Assembly (NCBI RefSeq): GCF_002277815.1
Contig: NZ_NKJI01000007.1
Span: 62,001-126,000 of the forward strand
Direction of reading: 5' to 3'
Source: Pseudomonas sp. ERMR1:02
GTDB lineage: Bacteria; Pseudomonadota; Gammaproteobacteria; Pseudomonadales; Pseudomonadaceae
DNA: 64,000 bases
Part shown: piece after piece, positions 47,059 to 56,467 of the stretch
Layout of the letters: each line of letters begins with the position of its first letter
Position numbering within the stretch: position 1 is the first letter of the stretch
The notes under the pieces: model-generated
The model's input: only the letters and a program-made list of their open reading frames with translations
Databases searched by the model: none
What the model was told of the DNA's origin: nothing
Position numbers and translations under genes: made by a program

Positions 47059-47945
47059 GACGCCGCCTCTGCGGCAACGGCTTTCTTGCTTGAACTGCCG
47101 GAAAGCCTGCTGGACACCACGATCGCGACGATGATCAACGCACCGCCGAGCAGCATGCGCACGGTCGGGTTTTCATCGAACAACAACCAAGCCATCGTGA
47201 TGCCATAAACCGGCTCCAGAGCGAAGACGACTGCGGCAGTCCGCGCCTTGATCACCGCCAGGCTGGCGACGAACAGGCTATGGGCCACGCCGGTGCAGAA
47301 CACCCCGAGCAGCGCGATCCACAGCCAGTCGATGGCGCGCACTTCGCTCAATTGCGGTGCCGCCACCGGCAGCAGGCACATTGCAACGACCACGTTTTGA
47401 CACAAAGCCGCCTGCACCGCCGGGATGCGTGCGGAACTGGCACGGTTGGTCAGCGACAGCAGGGAGAACAACAAGCCGGAAGCCACTGCCCAGAGCAGGC
47501 CGGTGGTGGCGCCGCTGGCCAGATCGAACTCCGGTGTAACGAGCACCAGCCCGACACTGACCAGCACCACCAACAGGATTTCATTGGCACGAATCCGTTC
47601 GCGGAAAATCAGCCCTTCAAGGATCACGGTAAAGGCCGGGAAGCTGGCAAAGCCCAGAGTCGCGATGGCCACGCCGGCGACCTTCACCGCAATAAAAAAA
47701 CTCACCCAGTGTCCGGCCAGCAACAAACCGCTGAGCAACAGTCGGCGCCAATCCACAGCTTCGAGTTTTTGCCAGCGGGTATTGCTGGCGAATCGGGCAA
47801 AGAATGCCAGCGCCAACACCGCGAACGCCGCCCGGCCGAAGACGATGATTGCCGGTGAGCTGGCTGCGAGTTTGCCGAACACACCGGTCAGGCCGAACAT
47901 CAGTGCGCCGATATGCAGAGCGCCAAGGGCGGTACGGGGAGTCAT
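47052..47945 (-). CDS. EamA/DMT family transporter
   Basis: A 297-residue exporter with ten membrane segments in two EamA halves (LMFGLTGVFGKLAASSPAII; GLLWAVASGLLFSLLSLTNR). ATG at 47945 (MTPRTALGALHIG) gives the family length; the longer frame would run back into the AraC gene region. It lies 76 bases after the AraC regulator on the same strand and is probably regulated by it. Different in sequence from the DMT protein at 14455-15387. Confidence 0.87.
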   Translation of the reverse strand: MTPRTALGALHIGALMFGLTGVFGKLAASSPAIIVFGRAAFAVLALAFFARFASNTRWQKLEAVDWRRLLLSGLLLAGHWVSFFIAVKVAGVAIATLGFASFPAFTVILEGLIFRERIRANEILLVVLVSVGLVLVTPEFDLASGATTGLLWAVASGLLFSLLSLTNRASSARIPAVQAALCQNVVVAMCLLPVAAPQLSEVRAIDWLWIALLGVFCTGVAHSLFVASLAVIKARTAAVVFALEPVYGITMAWLLFDENPTVRMLLGGALIIVAIVVSSRLSGSSSKKAVAAEAASH

Positions 47946-48021
47946 GGCAATCCTTGGTAATCGTAATGTACCCGACCATTTAACCGCGCCCACTGCCGCG
48001 ATGTCTGTCGCCAGACTCGCG

Positions 48022-48792
48022 TTATTTGTCGCCAGACTCGCGCCGCAACGCACCAGGCGATGTGCCGAACTCGCGCAACACCGCGGCGGCAAACGCACTC
48101 TGGGAGCTGTAACCGACGCGACAGGCAATCTCGCCAATGGGCAGTGCCGTATCGCGCAGCAACCCCACGGCCTTGTGCAGGCGTCGGCTGCGGATGTAAT
48201 CCATCGGCGTCTGTCCGCATTCGGCCACGAACCGGGCATGCAGGCGAGCGCTGGAGAGACCGGCGACGCGGGCCAGATCGGCCACTTGCAGCGGGTAGGC
48301 AGCGTATTGGTCGATGTGCGCATTCAGCGCGGCATAGGGCAGGCGCCGACCGCCGACACTGTCGGGCGTGGCGTTGTTGAGGCTGGCCAGCAATAGCACC
48401 GCGCCTTGTTGCGCAATCACCGGATCATCGACCTGGCTGTTGGCCAGCCAATTGACCAATTGGCTTTGCCCGGCATCCAGCGACAACCGGCCGGCATTGT
48501 CGAGCAAGCGGCGACTGGCCTCGGCATGATCGCCCAGGGACTGGCAAACCCATTGATCGCTGGGTACATCCAGCACCAGGCAACGGCTGCCATTGGAACT
48601 GCCGCACGCATGATGAAAGCCTGAAGGAACCACCACGAAACTCTGCTGAACCACCTGACTGCCACGTCCGTCTACCTCGAAATCCAGCGCACCCGACAGC
48701 CCGAACACCAGTTGCGCGTGCTCATGGCTATGGACGATCAGGTCCTTGGTGTACTGGCGCAGTGTGAGGATCGGTCTCATCGCGGGTCTCAT
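48022..48792 (-). CDS. AraC family transcriptional regulator (cupin sensor)
   Basis: A 256-residue regulator: N-terminal cupin domain (HEHAQLVFGLSGALDFEVDG) and C-terminal double helix-turn-helix (residues about 160-250; PLQVADLARVAGLSSARLHA and IGEIACRVGYSSQSAFAAAV). MRPILTL at 48780 is an alternative start. Divergent from the phosphoesterase gene and upstream of the EamA exporter. Confidence 0.88.
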   Translation of the reverse strand: MRPAMRPILTLRQYTKDLIVHSHEHAQLVFGLSGALDFEVDGRGSQVVQQSFVVVPSGFHHACGSSNGSRCLVLDVPSDQWVCQSLGDHAEASRRLLDNAGRLSLDAGQSQLVNWLANSQVDDPVIAQQGAVLLLASLNNATPDSVGGRRLPYAALNAHIDQYAAYPLQVADLARVAGLSSARLHARFVAECGQTPMDYIRSRRLHKAVGLLRDTALPIGEIACRVGYSSQSAFAAAVLREFGTSPGALRRESGDK

Positions 48793-48926
48793 GGCAGGTT
48801 TGATGAGTCAGGTCGCAGTCTACACCGACATGACTTGCACGCGCTGTCACAGGACTGACTTGCTGCTGTCATGCGCCATTAACCCGACCGGCGCAAGCTT
48901 GCCAAAACTTGTCCTGAGGGTTGCCC

Positions 48927-49742
48927 ATGACCAGCGCCGAGCTCGCCAAACCCAGCCGTAAACAGCGTGTACGGACCTTGTGGATATCCGATGTGCATCT
49001 GGGCACGCGCGATTGCCAGGCCGAGCATCTGTCGCAGTTTCTCAAGGGTTTTCACGCGGACAAAATCTACCTGGTCGGTGACATCATCGACGGCTGGAAA
49101 CTGCGCGGTGGCATGTACTGGCCGCAGGCGCACACCAACGTGATCCGGCGACTGCTGACCATGAGCAAGCGCGGCACCGAGGTGATCTACGTCACCGGCA
49201 ACCACGACGAATTCCTGCGCCGATATTCGAAGTTGATTCTGGGCAACATTCAGTTGGTGGACGAAGCGGTGCACGTGACCGCTGATGGTCGGCATCTGCT
49301 GGTGATCCACGGCGATCAGTTCGACGTGATTACCCGCTACCACCGCTGGCTGGCATTTCTCGGCGATTCCGCCTATGAATTTACCCTGACCCTCAACCGC
49401 TGGCTCAACCATTGGCGTGCCCGTTATGGCTACGGTTACTGGTCGCTGTCGGCGTATCTCAAGCACAAGGTGAAAACCGCGGTCAGCTTCATCAGCGACT
49501 TCGAAGAAGCCATCGCCCATGAATGCGTCAAACGCGAGCTGCATGGCGTAGTGTGCGGGCACATTCACCATGCCGAAATTCGCAAGGTCGGCGAGGTGGA
49601 TTACCTCAATTGCGGCGATTGGGTGGAGTCGTGCACGGCACTGATCGAGCATTGGGATGGCACGATCGAGCTGTATCGGTTGGCGGATGCGCAGGCGCGG
49701 GAGGCGCAGTTGAAAACGTCGAAAATCGCAGAGTTGGCTTGA
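48927..49742 (+). CDS. LpxH-type metallophosphoesterase
   Basis: A 271-residue calcineurin-like phosphoesterase related to UDP-2,3-diacylglucosamine diphosphatase. Metal motifs in order: DVHLG (about residue 24), GDIIDGW (about 54), GNHDE (about 93), HGDQFD (about 130) and GHIHHAE (about 213). The family includes LpxH2-like enzymes of lipid A biosynthesis; pseudomonads usually carry a separate LpxH, so the physiological substrate is uncertain. ATG at 48927 follows GAGGG. Confidence 0.85.
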   Translation: MTSAELAKPSRKQRVRTLWISDVHLGTRDCQAEHLSQFLKGFHADKIYLVGDIIDGWKLRGGMYWPQAHTNVIRRLLTMSKRGTEVIYVTGNHDEFLRRYSKLILGNIQLVDEAVHVTADGRHLLVIHGDQFDVITRYHRWLAFLGDSAYEFTLTLNRWLNHWRARYGYGYWSLSAYLKHKVKTAVSFISDFEEAIAHECVKRELHGVVCGHIHHAEIRKVGEVDYLNCGDWVESCTALIEHWDGTIELYRLADAQAREAQLKTSKIAELA

Positions 49743-49765
49743 AATTACGGTGTCTGGAAAGGCCT

Positions 49766-49862
49766 CTTCGCGAGCAAGCCCGCTCCCACAGGGTTATCTG
49801 GCGTTCATAAATTCTGCGTACACCACCCCCCACTGTAGGAGCGAGGCTTGCCCGCGAAGACG
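49766..49862. repeat. REP-like element with two different arms
   Basis: Left arm CTTCGCGAGCAAGCCCGCTC and right arm GAGCGAGGCTTGCCCGCGAAG come from different local subtypes, so pairing is imperfect. It may have formed by recombination between two elements. Confidence 0.8.
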
Positions 49863-49906
49863 GCAGCACATTCGACATAGCAGTGACAGTCAGGCCGATT
49901 TTATGG

Positions 49907-50497
49907 TCAGGCTGGCGCATGTTCTTCCATCGCCGCCTTGTAAATCGAATTCTTCGGCTGTGCAAACAACCGCTCCATCATCGGTTCGAAAAAACTCAGC
50001 GACAGCGTGTCATACGCCGGATCGAACGCCGCCGCATCGTACCTGGCGCAGAACTCGATGGTCGCCTGATATTGCGGATGGCCGTTGAATTGCTCGCGCA
50101 GATGCCGGTCCATGCCCAGATGATGGAAGAAGTAGTAGCCCTGAAAAATTCCGTGCTTTTCCACCATCCACAAATTCTCGGCGCTGACGAACGGCCTGAG
50201 GATTGCCGCCGCAATGTCCGGATGGTTATAGGAACCCAGGGTGTCGCCGATGTCGTGGAGCAGGGCGCAGACCACGTACTCTTCATCGCGGCCATCACGC
50301 CAGGCGCGGGTGGCGGTCTGCAGGGAATGGGTCAAGCGATCTACAGGGAAGCCACCAAAGTCACCCTCAAGAAGCTTCAGGTGCGCCACGATCCGTGTCG
50401 GCAATTGTCGGGCGTAGGCACTGAAGTCCGCGGCGATGATCGCCCAGTCTTCCTGCGTGCCATCCTTCATGTGGGTGAAACGGGCATTGGCATTCAT
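49907..50497 (-). CDS. HD-domain hydrolase
   Basis: A 196-residue HD-superfamily protein: first metal His in DRLTHSLQTATRAW, HD pair in VVCALLHDIGDTLG near residue 85, further His in ICSHP-like position (GSYNHPDIAAA) and EKHGIFQGYYFFHH. This layout resembles the oxygenase/hydrolase HD branch that includes PhnZ and myo-inositol oxygenase (di-iron enzymes), so oxidative chemistry is possible; no phosphonate genes are near. ATG at 50497 preferred to a TTG two codons earlier. Confidence 0.78.
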   Translation of the reverse strand: MNANARFTHMKDGTQEDWAIIAADFSAYARQLPTRIVAHLKLLEGDFGGFPVDRLTHSLQTATRAWRDGRDEEYVVCALLHDIGDTLGSYNHPDIAAAILRPFVSAENLWMVEKHGIFQGYYFFHHLGMDRHLREQFNGHPQYQATIEFCARYDAAAFDPAYDTLSLSFFEPMMERLFAQPKNSIYKAAMEEHAPA

Positions 50498-50514
50498 CGG
50501 CAATCCTCTGTGAT

Positions 50515-50826
50515 CTAGAACGGCACGCGCCCCAGAATCATGTCCCGATACATGACGAAATCGCCAAGCAGGCTGTAGAAGGGATGCTGGAAGGTCGCAG
50601 GACGATTCTTTTCAAAGAAGAAATGCCCGACCCACGCGAAGCTGTAACCCGCCAGCGGCAGGGCCCACAACAGCATCCAGGCACCTGCGCCTATGGTCAG
50701 CGCCAGAATGAAAATGACCAGCGTGGTGCCCATGAAATGCAGTCGTCGGCAGGTACTGTTGCTGTGTTCGCCGAGGTAATACGGGTAAAACTCAGCGAAA
50801 CTATTGAAACGCTTGATGTTTTCCAC
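50515..50826 (-). CDS. Mpo1-like (DUF962) membrane protein
   Basis: A 103-residue protein with two to three membrane helices and the DUF962/Mpo1 core: FAEFYPYYLGEHSNSTCRRL, HFMGTT and WVGHFFFEKNRPATFQHP with conserved histidines. Yeast Mpo1 is an iron-dependent dioxygenase of 2-hydroxy fatty acids; the bacterial role is unknown. GTG at 50826 (VENIKRFNSF) fits the family length; a longer frame to 50901 is open but lacks resemblance. It is 17 bases upstream of the HD gene. Confidence 0.82.
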   Translation of the reverse strand: MENIKRFNSFAEFYPYYLGEHSNSTCRRLHFMGTTLVIFILALTIGAGAWMLLWALPLAGYSFAWVGHFFFEKNRPATFQHPFYSLLGDFVMYRDMILGRVPF

Positions 50827-50986
50827 GACTGCGATCTCTGTGGTTATTGTTCTGACTGCAAGTTGTTCTGCGGGTAGCTTATTTAAGTCTAGAGTGATCA
50901 ATGGCGTCAGCCAGTGACAATCGGCGCCACTTTAGTATCCTTCGGAAATTGGCCGTGGTTAGCGGCTCATCATGTAAGAACCCGAC

Positions 50987-52048
50987 ATGAGCGAACGAAC
51001 GACTTCTGCAAGCTGGGCGATGGGGATTGTCAAAGCACTGGAAATGGACGGCCTGGATTGCCGGGTTCTGTTCAAACAGCTGGGGCTCGACTACGCGGCA
51101 CTGGATGATCCGGATGCACGCTTCCCGCAAGATTCCATGACACGACTTTGGCAGCGTGCGGTTGAGCTGTCCGGCAACCCGGCGATTGGCCTGAACATGG
51201 GCAAGGTGGTGCGACCTGCGCAGTTCCATGTGACGGGCTACGCCTTGATGTCCAGCCAGACCCTGGCCGAAGGTTTCAAGCGCCTGGTGCGTTACCAGCG
51301 GATCATTGCCGAAAGTGCCGACCTGAGTTTTCGACTGCTGGATGAGGGCTACGCGCTGATCCTGACGGTGCATGGCGACCATTTGCCGCCGACCCGTCAA
51401 AGCGCCGAAGCTTCGCTGGCCTGCGCCCTGGCGCTGTGCGGCTGGTTGACCGGACGCACGCTGCACCCACGCAAGGTGCTGGTGCAGGGCGACCTGCCGG
51501 CCAATCTCGAGCCCTATAAACAAGCCTTCCATGCGCCGCTGGTGTTCAACGCGCCTTACGATGCACTGATTTTCGAGCGCGCGGACATGGAAGCACCGCT
51601 GCCGACCGCCAACGAGGCCATGGCGCTGCTGCATGACCGGTTTGCCGGTGAGTACCTGGCGCGGTTTTCCGAGAGCCGCGTGACCCACAAGGCACGGCAG
51701 GTGCTATGCCGCTTGTTACCCCAGGGCGAACCCAAACGCGATGCCGTGGCGCAGACGCTGCACTTGTCGCAACGCACCTTGCAGCGACGCTTGCAGGAAG
51801 AGGGCACGAGTTTTCAGACATTGCTCGACGACACCCGGCGTGAACTGGCCGAGCAGTATCTGGCGCAACCGGCCATGACCTTGCTGGAAATTGCTTACCT
51901 GTTAGGGTTTGCCGATCCGAGCAATTTCTTCCGCGCCTTCCGACGCTGGTTTGACGCTACACCCGGCGAGTACCGGGCGCGGCTGATGCAAGTGCCAGTA
52001 CCGGTCAGTGACGCCAGAACGCCGGAATGCACAGCACAAATACCGTAA
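50987..52048 (+). CDS. AraC family transcriptional regulator (arabinose-binding-like N-terminus)
   Basis: A 353-residue regulator of the OruR/GadX-like branch with a long ligand domain (residues about 15-235; LDCRVLFKQLGLDYAALDDP) and a C-terminal AraC DNA-binding domain (LPQGEPKRDAVAQTLHLSQR, then MTLLEIAYLLGFADPSNFFR). P. aeruginosa OruR, an ornithine regulator, has this architecture, but equivalence is not shown. The last 44 bases overlap the convergent trkH gene. Confidence 0.88.
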   Translation: MSERTTSASWAMGIVKALEMDGLDCRVLFKQLGLDYAALDDPDARFPQDSMTRLWQRAVELSGNPAIGLNMGKVVRPAQFHVTGYALMSSQTLAEGFKRLVRYQRIIAESADLSFRLLDEGYALILTVHGDHLPPTRQSAEASLACALALCGWLTGRTLHPRKVLVQGDLPANLEPYKQAFHAPLVFNAPYDALIFERADMEAPLPTANEAMALLHDRFAGEYLARFSESRVTHKARQVLCRLLPQGEPKRDAVAQTLHLSQRTLQRRLQEEGTSFQTLLDDTRRELAEQYLAQPAMTLLEIAYLLGFADPSNFFRAFRRWFDATPGEYRARLMQVPVPVSDARTPECTAQIP

Positions 52049-53459
52049 TGATCTCCAGCCGGCCCAAGAGCATGCCGAACGAAAGAATCCACTTGGCGGC
52101 GTCCGGCAGGGAAGCGAAGTTGCCGGCCGGGCCGATAGTCTCACCCAGGCCCGGGCCCACGCCGGACACGGTGCTGGCCGCGCCGGTGAGGGCGGTCATC
52201 CAGTCCACGCCCAGCAGCGACAGCAGCAGCGCGATCACGCAGATGGTGATGGCGAAGAAGAACGAAAAGGTCAGGATCGAACGCACGATCTCTTCATCGA
52301 GGCGGTGGCCGTTGTACTTCTGCTTGATCACCGCACGTGGGTGAATCAGTTGGTTAAGGTTGGCCTTGAGCAGGATGTAGGCGACCTGAAAGCGGAAAAT
52401 CTTGATTCCGCCAGCCGTCGAACCTGAACAGCCGCCAACGAAACCCAGATAGAAGAACAACATCAGCGAGAAATTTCCCCACAAGCTGTAGTCCCCCAGC
52501 GCGAAACCGGTGGTCGTAACCACCGAGGTCACGTTCAGCGCCACATGTCGCAGTGCGTCCAGCCAATGCAGTTGGGTGGTCCACCAGTACCATGTGCCGA
52601 GCACCAGCCAGGTCACCAGCAACATCCCCAGCAAACCTTGCACTTGCTGATCCTTGATCAGCGCCTTGCGATTGCCGCGCAACGTCGCCACGTACAGGGT
52701 GAACGGCAGGCTGCCGAGAATCATGATGACGATCGCCACCCAATGCACCGCCGGTTGCGTCCACTTGGCCAGGGACTGGTCCGAGGTGGAAAAACCGCCG
52801 GTGGAAATCGCCGACATCGCATGGTTGATTGCATCGAACGGACTCATCCCCGCCCACCAGAACGCCAGGCTGCCGAGAATGCTGATGCCGACGTAGGCCG
52901 CCACGATCAACCGCGCCACCATGTGCGAACGGGGCATGACTTTTTCGGAGCGGTCCGACGATTCAGTCTGAAACAGCCGCATACCACCGATGCGCAGCAA
53001 CGGCAGGATCGCTACCGCCATGCCGATGAAGCCGATGCCGCCGATCCAGTGGAGCAACGAGCGCCACATCAGGATGCCGGGGGACATGGTGTCCAGGCCA
53101 GTGAGCACGGTCGAGCCGGTGGCGGTAATGCCGGACATGCTTTCGAAGAACGAGTCGGTGTAGCTGATGTGCTGGGTCAACAGAAACGGCAGCGCGGCGA
53201 AGATGCACACCACAAGCCAACTGCTGACGGTCAGCAGGTACATGTCCCGTGGTCGCAGATGTACATGCTCGGGGCGCCCGGGAATGACCAGGGCCAGGCC
53301 GCCGACAAATGTGATCATGCTGGCCCAGAGGAACGACGGCAGATCGCCGGTGCGATCGAAGATCACCAGCGTGGCCATGGGTACGACCATGGAGATGGCC
53401 AGGGTTATCAGGAAGATGCCGATGATGAAACCAATGAGACGCAAGGTCGGCAACGCCAT
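52005..53459 (-). CDS. trkH: TrkH family potassium uptake protein
   Basis: A 484-residue potassium translocator with four pore loops: SGITATGSTVL, AISTGGFST, VTTTGFALG and STVSGVGPG; GGCSGSTAGGIKIFR is the TrkH hallmark. It works with the cytoplasmic NAD-binding TrkA, which is not in this window. N-terminus MALPTLRLIGFIIG is typical. Confidence 0.93.
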   Translation of the reverse strand: MALPTLRLIGFIIGIFLITLAISMVVPMATLVIFDRTGDLPSFLWASMITFVGGLALVIPGRPEHVHLRPRDMYLLTVSSWLVVCIFAALPFLLTQHISYTDSFFESMSGITATGSTVLTGLDTMSPGILMWRSLLHWIGGIGFIGMAVAILPLLRIGGMRLFQTESSDRSEKVMPRSHMVARLIVAAYVGISILGSLAFWWAGMSPFDAINHAMSAISTGGFSTSDQSLAKWTQPAVHWVAIVIMILGSLPFTLYVATLRGNRKALIKDQQVQGLLGMLLVTWLVLGTWYWWTTQLHWLDALRHVALNVTSVVTTTGFALGDYSLWGNFSLMLFFYLGFVGGCSGSTAGGIKIFRFQVAYILLKANLNQLIHPRAVIKQKYNGHRLDEEIVRSILTFSFFFAITICVIALLLSLLGVDWMTALTGAASTVSGVGPGLGETIGPAGNFASLPDAAKWILSFGMLLGRLEIITVFVLCIPAFWRH

Positions 53460-53580
53460 GAAATCCGCTCGGCTGAAATAAGGAAGGGCGCCATTCTACC
53501 TTCGAGGCAGGGCATGTAAACGGGCACTGCCGCGGTAGTTACAGCTAGAATAGCCGCACAATTTTTTCAGGAGGTGGCCG

Positions 53581-54144
53581 ATGCAGGCTCTCGACGTTTT
53601 GCTTAACCGTGTTTCCGTCCCGCGCCTGATCGAACCGGCACCTACTCAAGAGCAGCGAGAAGTGCTGTTCGCTGCGGCCATGCGCGCGCCGGATCACGGT
53701 CACTTGCAGCCTTGGCGTTTCCTGACCGTCGAAGGCGCGGCGCGCGAGCAAATGGGCGAGTTGCTGGCTGAGGCGGCGAAGTTGCAGGACAGCGAAGTTA
53801 CCGAAGCAGCCATCGACAAGGCACGCAACGGTCCGCTGCGCGCGCCGTTGGTAGTCGTGGTGGTTGCCCGCTTGCAGGATCATGTCAAATATCCGAAATC
53901 CGAGCAGTTGCTGGCGGCTGGCTGCGCGGCGCACGGCATTTTGCTGGCGGCCTATGCGCAAGGCATTGGCGCCGTGTGGCGTACCGGTGACCTGGCCTAT
54001 TCGACGCATGTGGCCAAGGGGTTGGGGTTGGCGGAAGGGGAAGAGGTGATCGCGTTTCTTTACCTGGGCACACCACAGAAAGAACCGCGTGTGGCAGAGA
54101 AGGTTGATCTGGCGGAGTTTGTCAGCGCCTGGTCTGCCGCCTAA
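53581..54144 (+). CDS. Nitroreductase family protein (YdjA-like)
   Basis: A 187-residue FMN-dependent nitroreductase of the small YdjA type. FMN contacts are expected in the RVSVPRLIEPAP start, AMRAPDHGHLQPWRF and GIGAVWRTGDLAY. A very strong ribosome site (CAGGAGGTGGCCG) precedes ATG 53581. Physiological substrate unknown. Confidence 0.9.
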   Translation: MQALDVLLNRVSVPRLIEPAPTQEQREVLFAAAMRAPDHGHLQPWRFLTVEGAAREQMGELLAEAAKLQDSEVTEAAIDKARNGPLRAPLVVVVVARLQDHVKYPKSEQLLAAGCAAHGILLAAYAQGIGAVWRTGDLAYSTHVAKGLGLAEGEEVIAFLYLGTPQKEPRVAEKVDLAEFVSAWSAA

Positions 54145-54252
54145 TGATCGTTCCCACGCTCTGCGTGGGAATGCAGCCCGGGACGCTCTGCGTCCCATTG
54201 GAACGCGGAGCGTCCCTTGAGGCGTTCCCACGCAGAGCGTGGGAACGATCAT
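54144..54252. repeat. Large palindrome of the GTTCCCACGCTCTGCGTGGGAAC class
   Basis: Outer arms ATGATCGTTCCCACGCTCTG and CAGAGCGTGGGAACGATCAT are exact inverse complements; inner GGGACGCTCTGCGTCCC and GGAACGCGGAGCGTCCC stretches are themselves palindromic, giving a branched structure. Different from the REP classes elsewhere in the window. It lies between convergent genes. Confidence 0.9.
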
Positions 54253-54255
54253 CTA

Positions 54256-55599
54256 TCACGGTTGAACAACGGCTCCTGGTAACAACGGCAATTCCAGGCT
54301 GGCAATAAATCCGCCCTCCGGGTGATTGGCCAGTACCAGACTGCCGCCATGCCGCTCCGCCGCCCGGCGGGCAATGGCCAACCCCAGCCCATGCCCGGCG
54401 GCTGTTTGTCCGGGAGCTCGGTAGAATGGCTCCCCGAGCTGAGTCAAATGTTCAGCGTCGACCCCCGGACCATGATCGCGTACGGTCACCACAATCCGCT
54501 CGCCCTGACGCAACGCCAGCATTTCAATCGGTTGCCCGCCCACCGGGTTGAAGCGCTGGGCATTGCGAAGCAGGTTGTCTACGGCGCGCTCGATCATGGT
54601 CGGCCAGCCTCTGAGATTCAGTTGCGACTCGGCCTCAAGTCGAACGCTCTGCTCTGGCGAACCCAGCTGGGCATCTCGTTGCAGGGTCGTGAGCAACGCG
54701 TTCAGGTCCACCTCTTCGGCGCTGGCGTTGTCGGCATCGACTCGCGCCAACACCAGGATTTCACTGATCAGCGCTTCGAGCCGATCGCATTCACGGGTCA
54801 AGCGCGGCCAGAGCTTTTGCCGTTCCTCTGGCGTGGCCCGTTCGGCCAAGGCCAGTGCAATGCGCAGGCGGGCGAGGGGCGAGCGCAGTTCGTGGGACAC
54901 GTCCCGCAGCAATTGCCGCTGGCTGCCGATCAGGCTTTGCAGGCGCGCGCCCATGCGGTTGAAATCGTTGGCCAGCACCCCGAACTCGTCACGGCGATTG
55001 GCCAGTTTGACCAGGCTGTTCTGCTGGTAAGTGGTTTGCCCCAGATCATGCACCGCACCGCGCAAGCGGCTGAGCGGGCGGGTGATGGAAAGAGTCACCA
55101 GCAGGCTGAACAGAGTCAGCACCACGAGCGCGATACCCAGTGCACTCAATGGCCAGAGCAGGCTTTCGCGGTGCCAGGCGTCGAGTTCCGGGTGGGGAAT
55201 ACGGTAGATCAGCAGATAGGTGTCGCCGGTTTTTTCGCTGGTGTATTCAGCGGTCAGACGACGCCATGGCAGGCGGCGGTCATCGTTGTTCTGCCGCGCC
55301 TCAAAGGCCGCCGCGCGTCGCGGGAAGGTGCCGCGTACCACCGGGTCTCCGCTCTCGTTGAGCACTTGGACGTCGATGTGATACTGGCGTTTGCGCTGTT
55401 CCAGAATGTCCTGCGCTGCTTCTTCGCCCTGGGATTCGTAGGTTTGCGTCCATTGTTCGGCCAAGGTATTGAGGCCCGGATGTCGACTGAGAATCCAGGC
55501 ATCCTGATTGAGCATGTGTCCCAACAAAATGGACAGCCCTGCAACCAGAGCGATAGCCAGCCAGAAGCTAGCCAGAATACGCCAGAACAATGAGCGCAC
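54256..55599 (-). CDS. Sensor histidine kinase (CpxA-like)
   Basis: A 447-residue two-helix sensor kinase: helix 1 (about residues 8-30), periplasmic domain (31-150), helix 2 (about 153-173), HAMP (to 225), dimerisation domain with His in RDVSHELRSPLARLR and an ATPase with NLLRNAQRF, RDHGPGVD and GLGLAIARR. The response regulator and a Spy/CpxP-like protein are encoded upstream on the same strand, the gene set of a Cpx-type envelope stress system. Confidence 0.9.
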   Translation of the reverse strand: MRSLFWRILASFWLAIALVAGLSILLGHMLNQDAWILSRHPGLNTLAEQWTQTYESQGEEAAQDILEQRKRQYHIDVQVLNESGDPVVRGTFPRRAAAFEARQNNDDRRLPWRRLTAEYTSEKTGDTYLLIYRIPHPELDAWHRESLLWPLSALGIALVVLTLFSLLVTLSITRPLSRLRGAVHDLGQTTYQQNSLVKLANRRDEFGVLANDFNRMGARLQSLIGSQRQLLRDVSHELRSPLARLRIALALAERATPEERQKLWPRLTRECDRLEALISEILVLARVDADNASAEEVDLNALLTTLQRDAQLGSPEQSVRLEAESQLNLRGWPTMIERAVDNLLRNAQRFNPVGGQPIEMLALRQGERIVVTVRDHGPGVDAEHLTQLGEPFYRAPGQTAAGHGLGLAIARRAAERHGGSLVLANHPEGGFIASLELPLLPGAVVQP

Positions 55600-55630
55600 A
55601 GAAAATCCTCAAACAAAGAAAGCTCAATCC

Positions 55631-55731
55631 CTGTAGGAGCGAGCTCGCTCGCGAAGGTCGTGAACGATTACGCGTAATACCATGTGCGCTGCGGCGCCTG
55701 AGGGTTTTTCGCGAGCAAGCTCGCTCCTACA
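55631..55731. repeat. REP-like inverted repeat
   Basis: Arms CTGTAGGAGCGAGCTCGCTC and GAGCAAGCTCGCTCCTACA, separating the Spy/CpxP-like gene from the sensor kinase gene. Confidence 0.88.
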
Positions 55732-55779
55732 ATAGTGTCAGCCCCAACGGTGGTTAGCCGCTGGGTCCGGGTTGGATCA

Positions 55780-56229
55780 TTATTGCGCTTTTTGCGGCTG
55801 TTGCGCTTTCCACGCCTTGAACTCGGCCCATTCGGCGCGGCGCTCAGCCTGTTTCTTCTGGATCTCGTCGAATTTCTTCTGTTGATCCGGTTTCAACACG
55901 GCGCGCACATCGGCTTCGGCTTTCTTGTGGTTGGCAGCCATTTCATCCTTCATGGCTTTCTGGTCGGCTGGCGAGAGTTTCTCCAGGTATTTGTCAACCA
56001 TTTGCTTACGCTCGTGCATCTGCTCGCCCATGATCTTGCGGATCTGTTCGCGCTGTTCGTGGCTCAGGTCCAGTTGGCTGTACGGACCTTTACCGTGCAT
56101 GCCGTGCATCTGACCGCCGTGGCGCGCACCGTCCATCGGACCACCCATAGGGCCTGCGCCTTCAGGCATGGCCATGGCCACGGTCGGCAGGGCGGCGGCG
56201 AACATCAGAGCGATAAGAGTCTTGCGCAT
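55780..56229 (-). CDS. Spy/CpxP-like periplasmic protein
   Basis: A 149-residue periplasmic protein: signal peptide MRKTLIALMFAAALPTVAMA, a Gly/Met/His-rich segment (residues about 22-48, GGPMDGARHGGQMHGMHG) and a helical LTxxQ-type domain (LSHEQREQIRKIM and LKPDQQKKFDEIQ). Such proteins act as chaperones or restrain the kinase. The Met/His stretch suggests metal binding, perhaps copper; inference. ATG at 56229 with GGAG upstream. Confidence 0.87.
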   Translation of the reverse strand: MRKTLIALMFAAALPTVAMAMPEGAGPMGGPMDGARHGGQMHGMHGKGPYSQLDLSHEQREQIRKIMGEQMHERKQMVDKYLEKLSPADQKAMKDEMAANHKKAEADVRAVLKPDQQKKFDEIQKKQAERRAEWAEFKAWKAQQPQKAQ

Positions 56230-56370
56230 GGTGAATCTCCTTGTCTCATTCCCGGTACGTTCCGGATGAGTACAGATTACGGAGATCAAGGTCAGCGGCG
56301 GTCAGCGGAGCGTAAAGCTTGGGTAAAGATGATTTTCCGCCGACCTGACAATCCCCTGACTAATACAGAA

Positions 56371-56456
56371 CCTTTAGGAGCCGGCTTGCTGGCGAAACAG
56401 ACGACGCGGTATATCAGTCACACCGCTTTCGCTGGCAAGCCAGCTCCAATTACAGG
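56371..56456. repeat. REP-like inverted repeat, diverged subtype
   Basis: Arms TAGGAGCCGGCTTGCTGGCG and CGCTGGCAAGCCAGCTCC. This GCTGGC-containing subtype differs from the GCTCGC and GCCCGC types elsewhere. It separates the response regulator from the Spy/CpxP-like gene. Confidence 0.85.
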
Positions 56457-56467
56457 GATGTGTGGGT

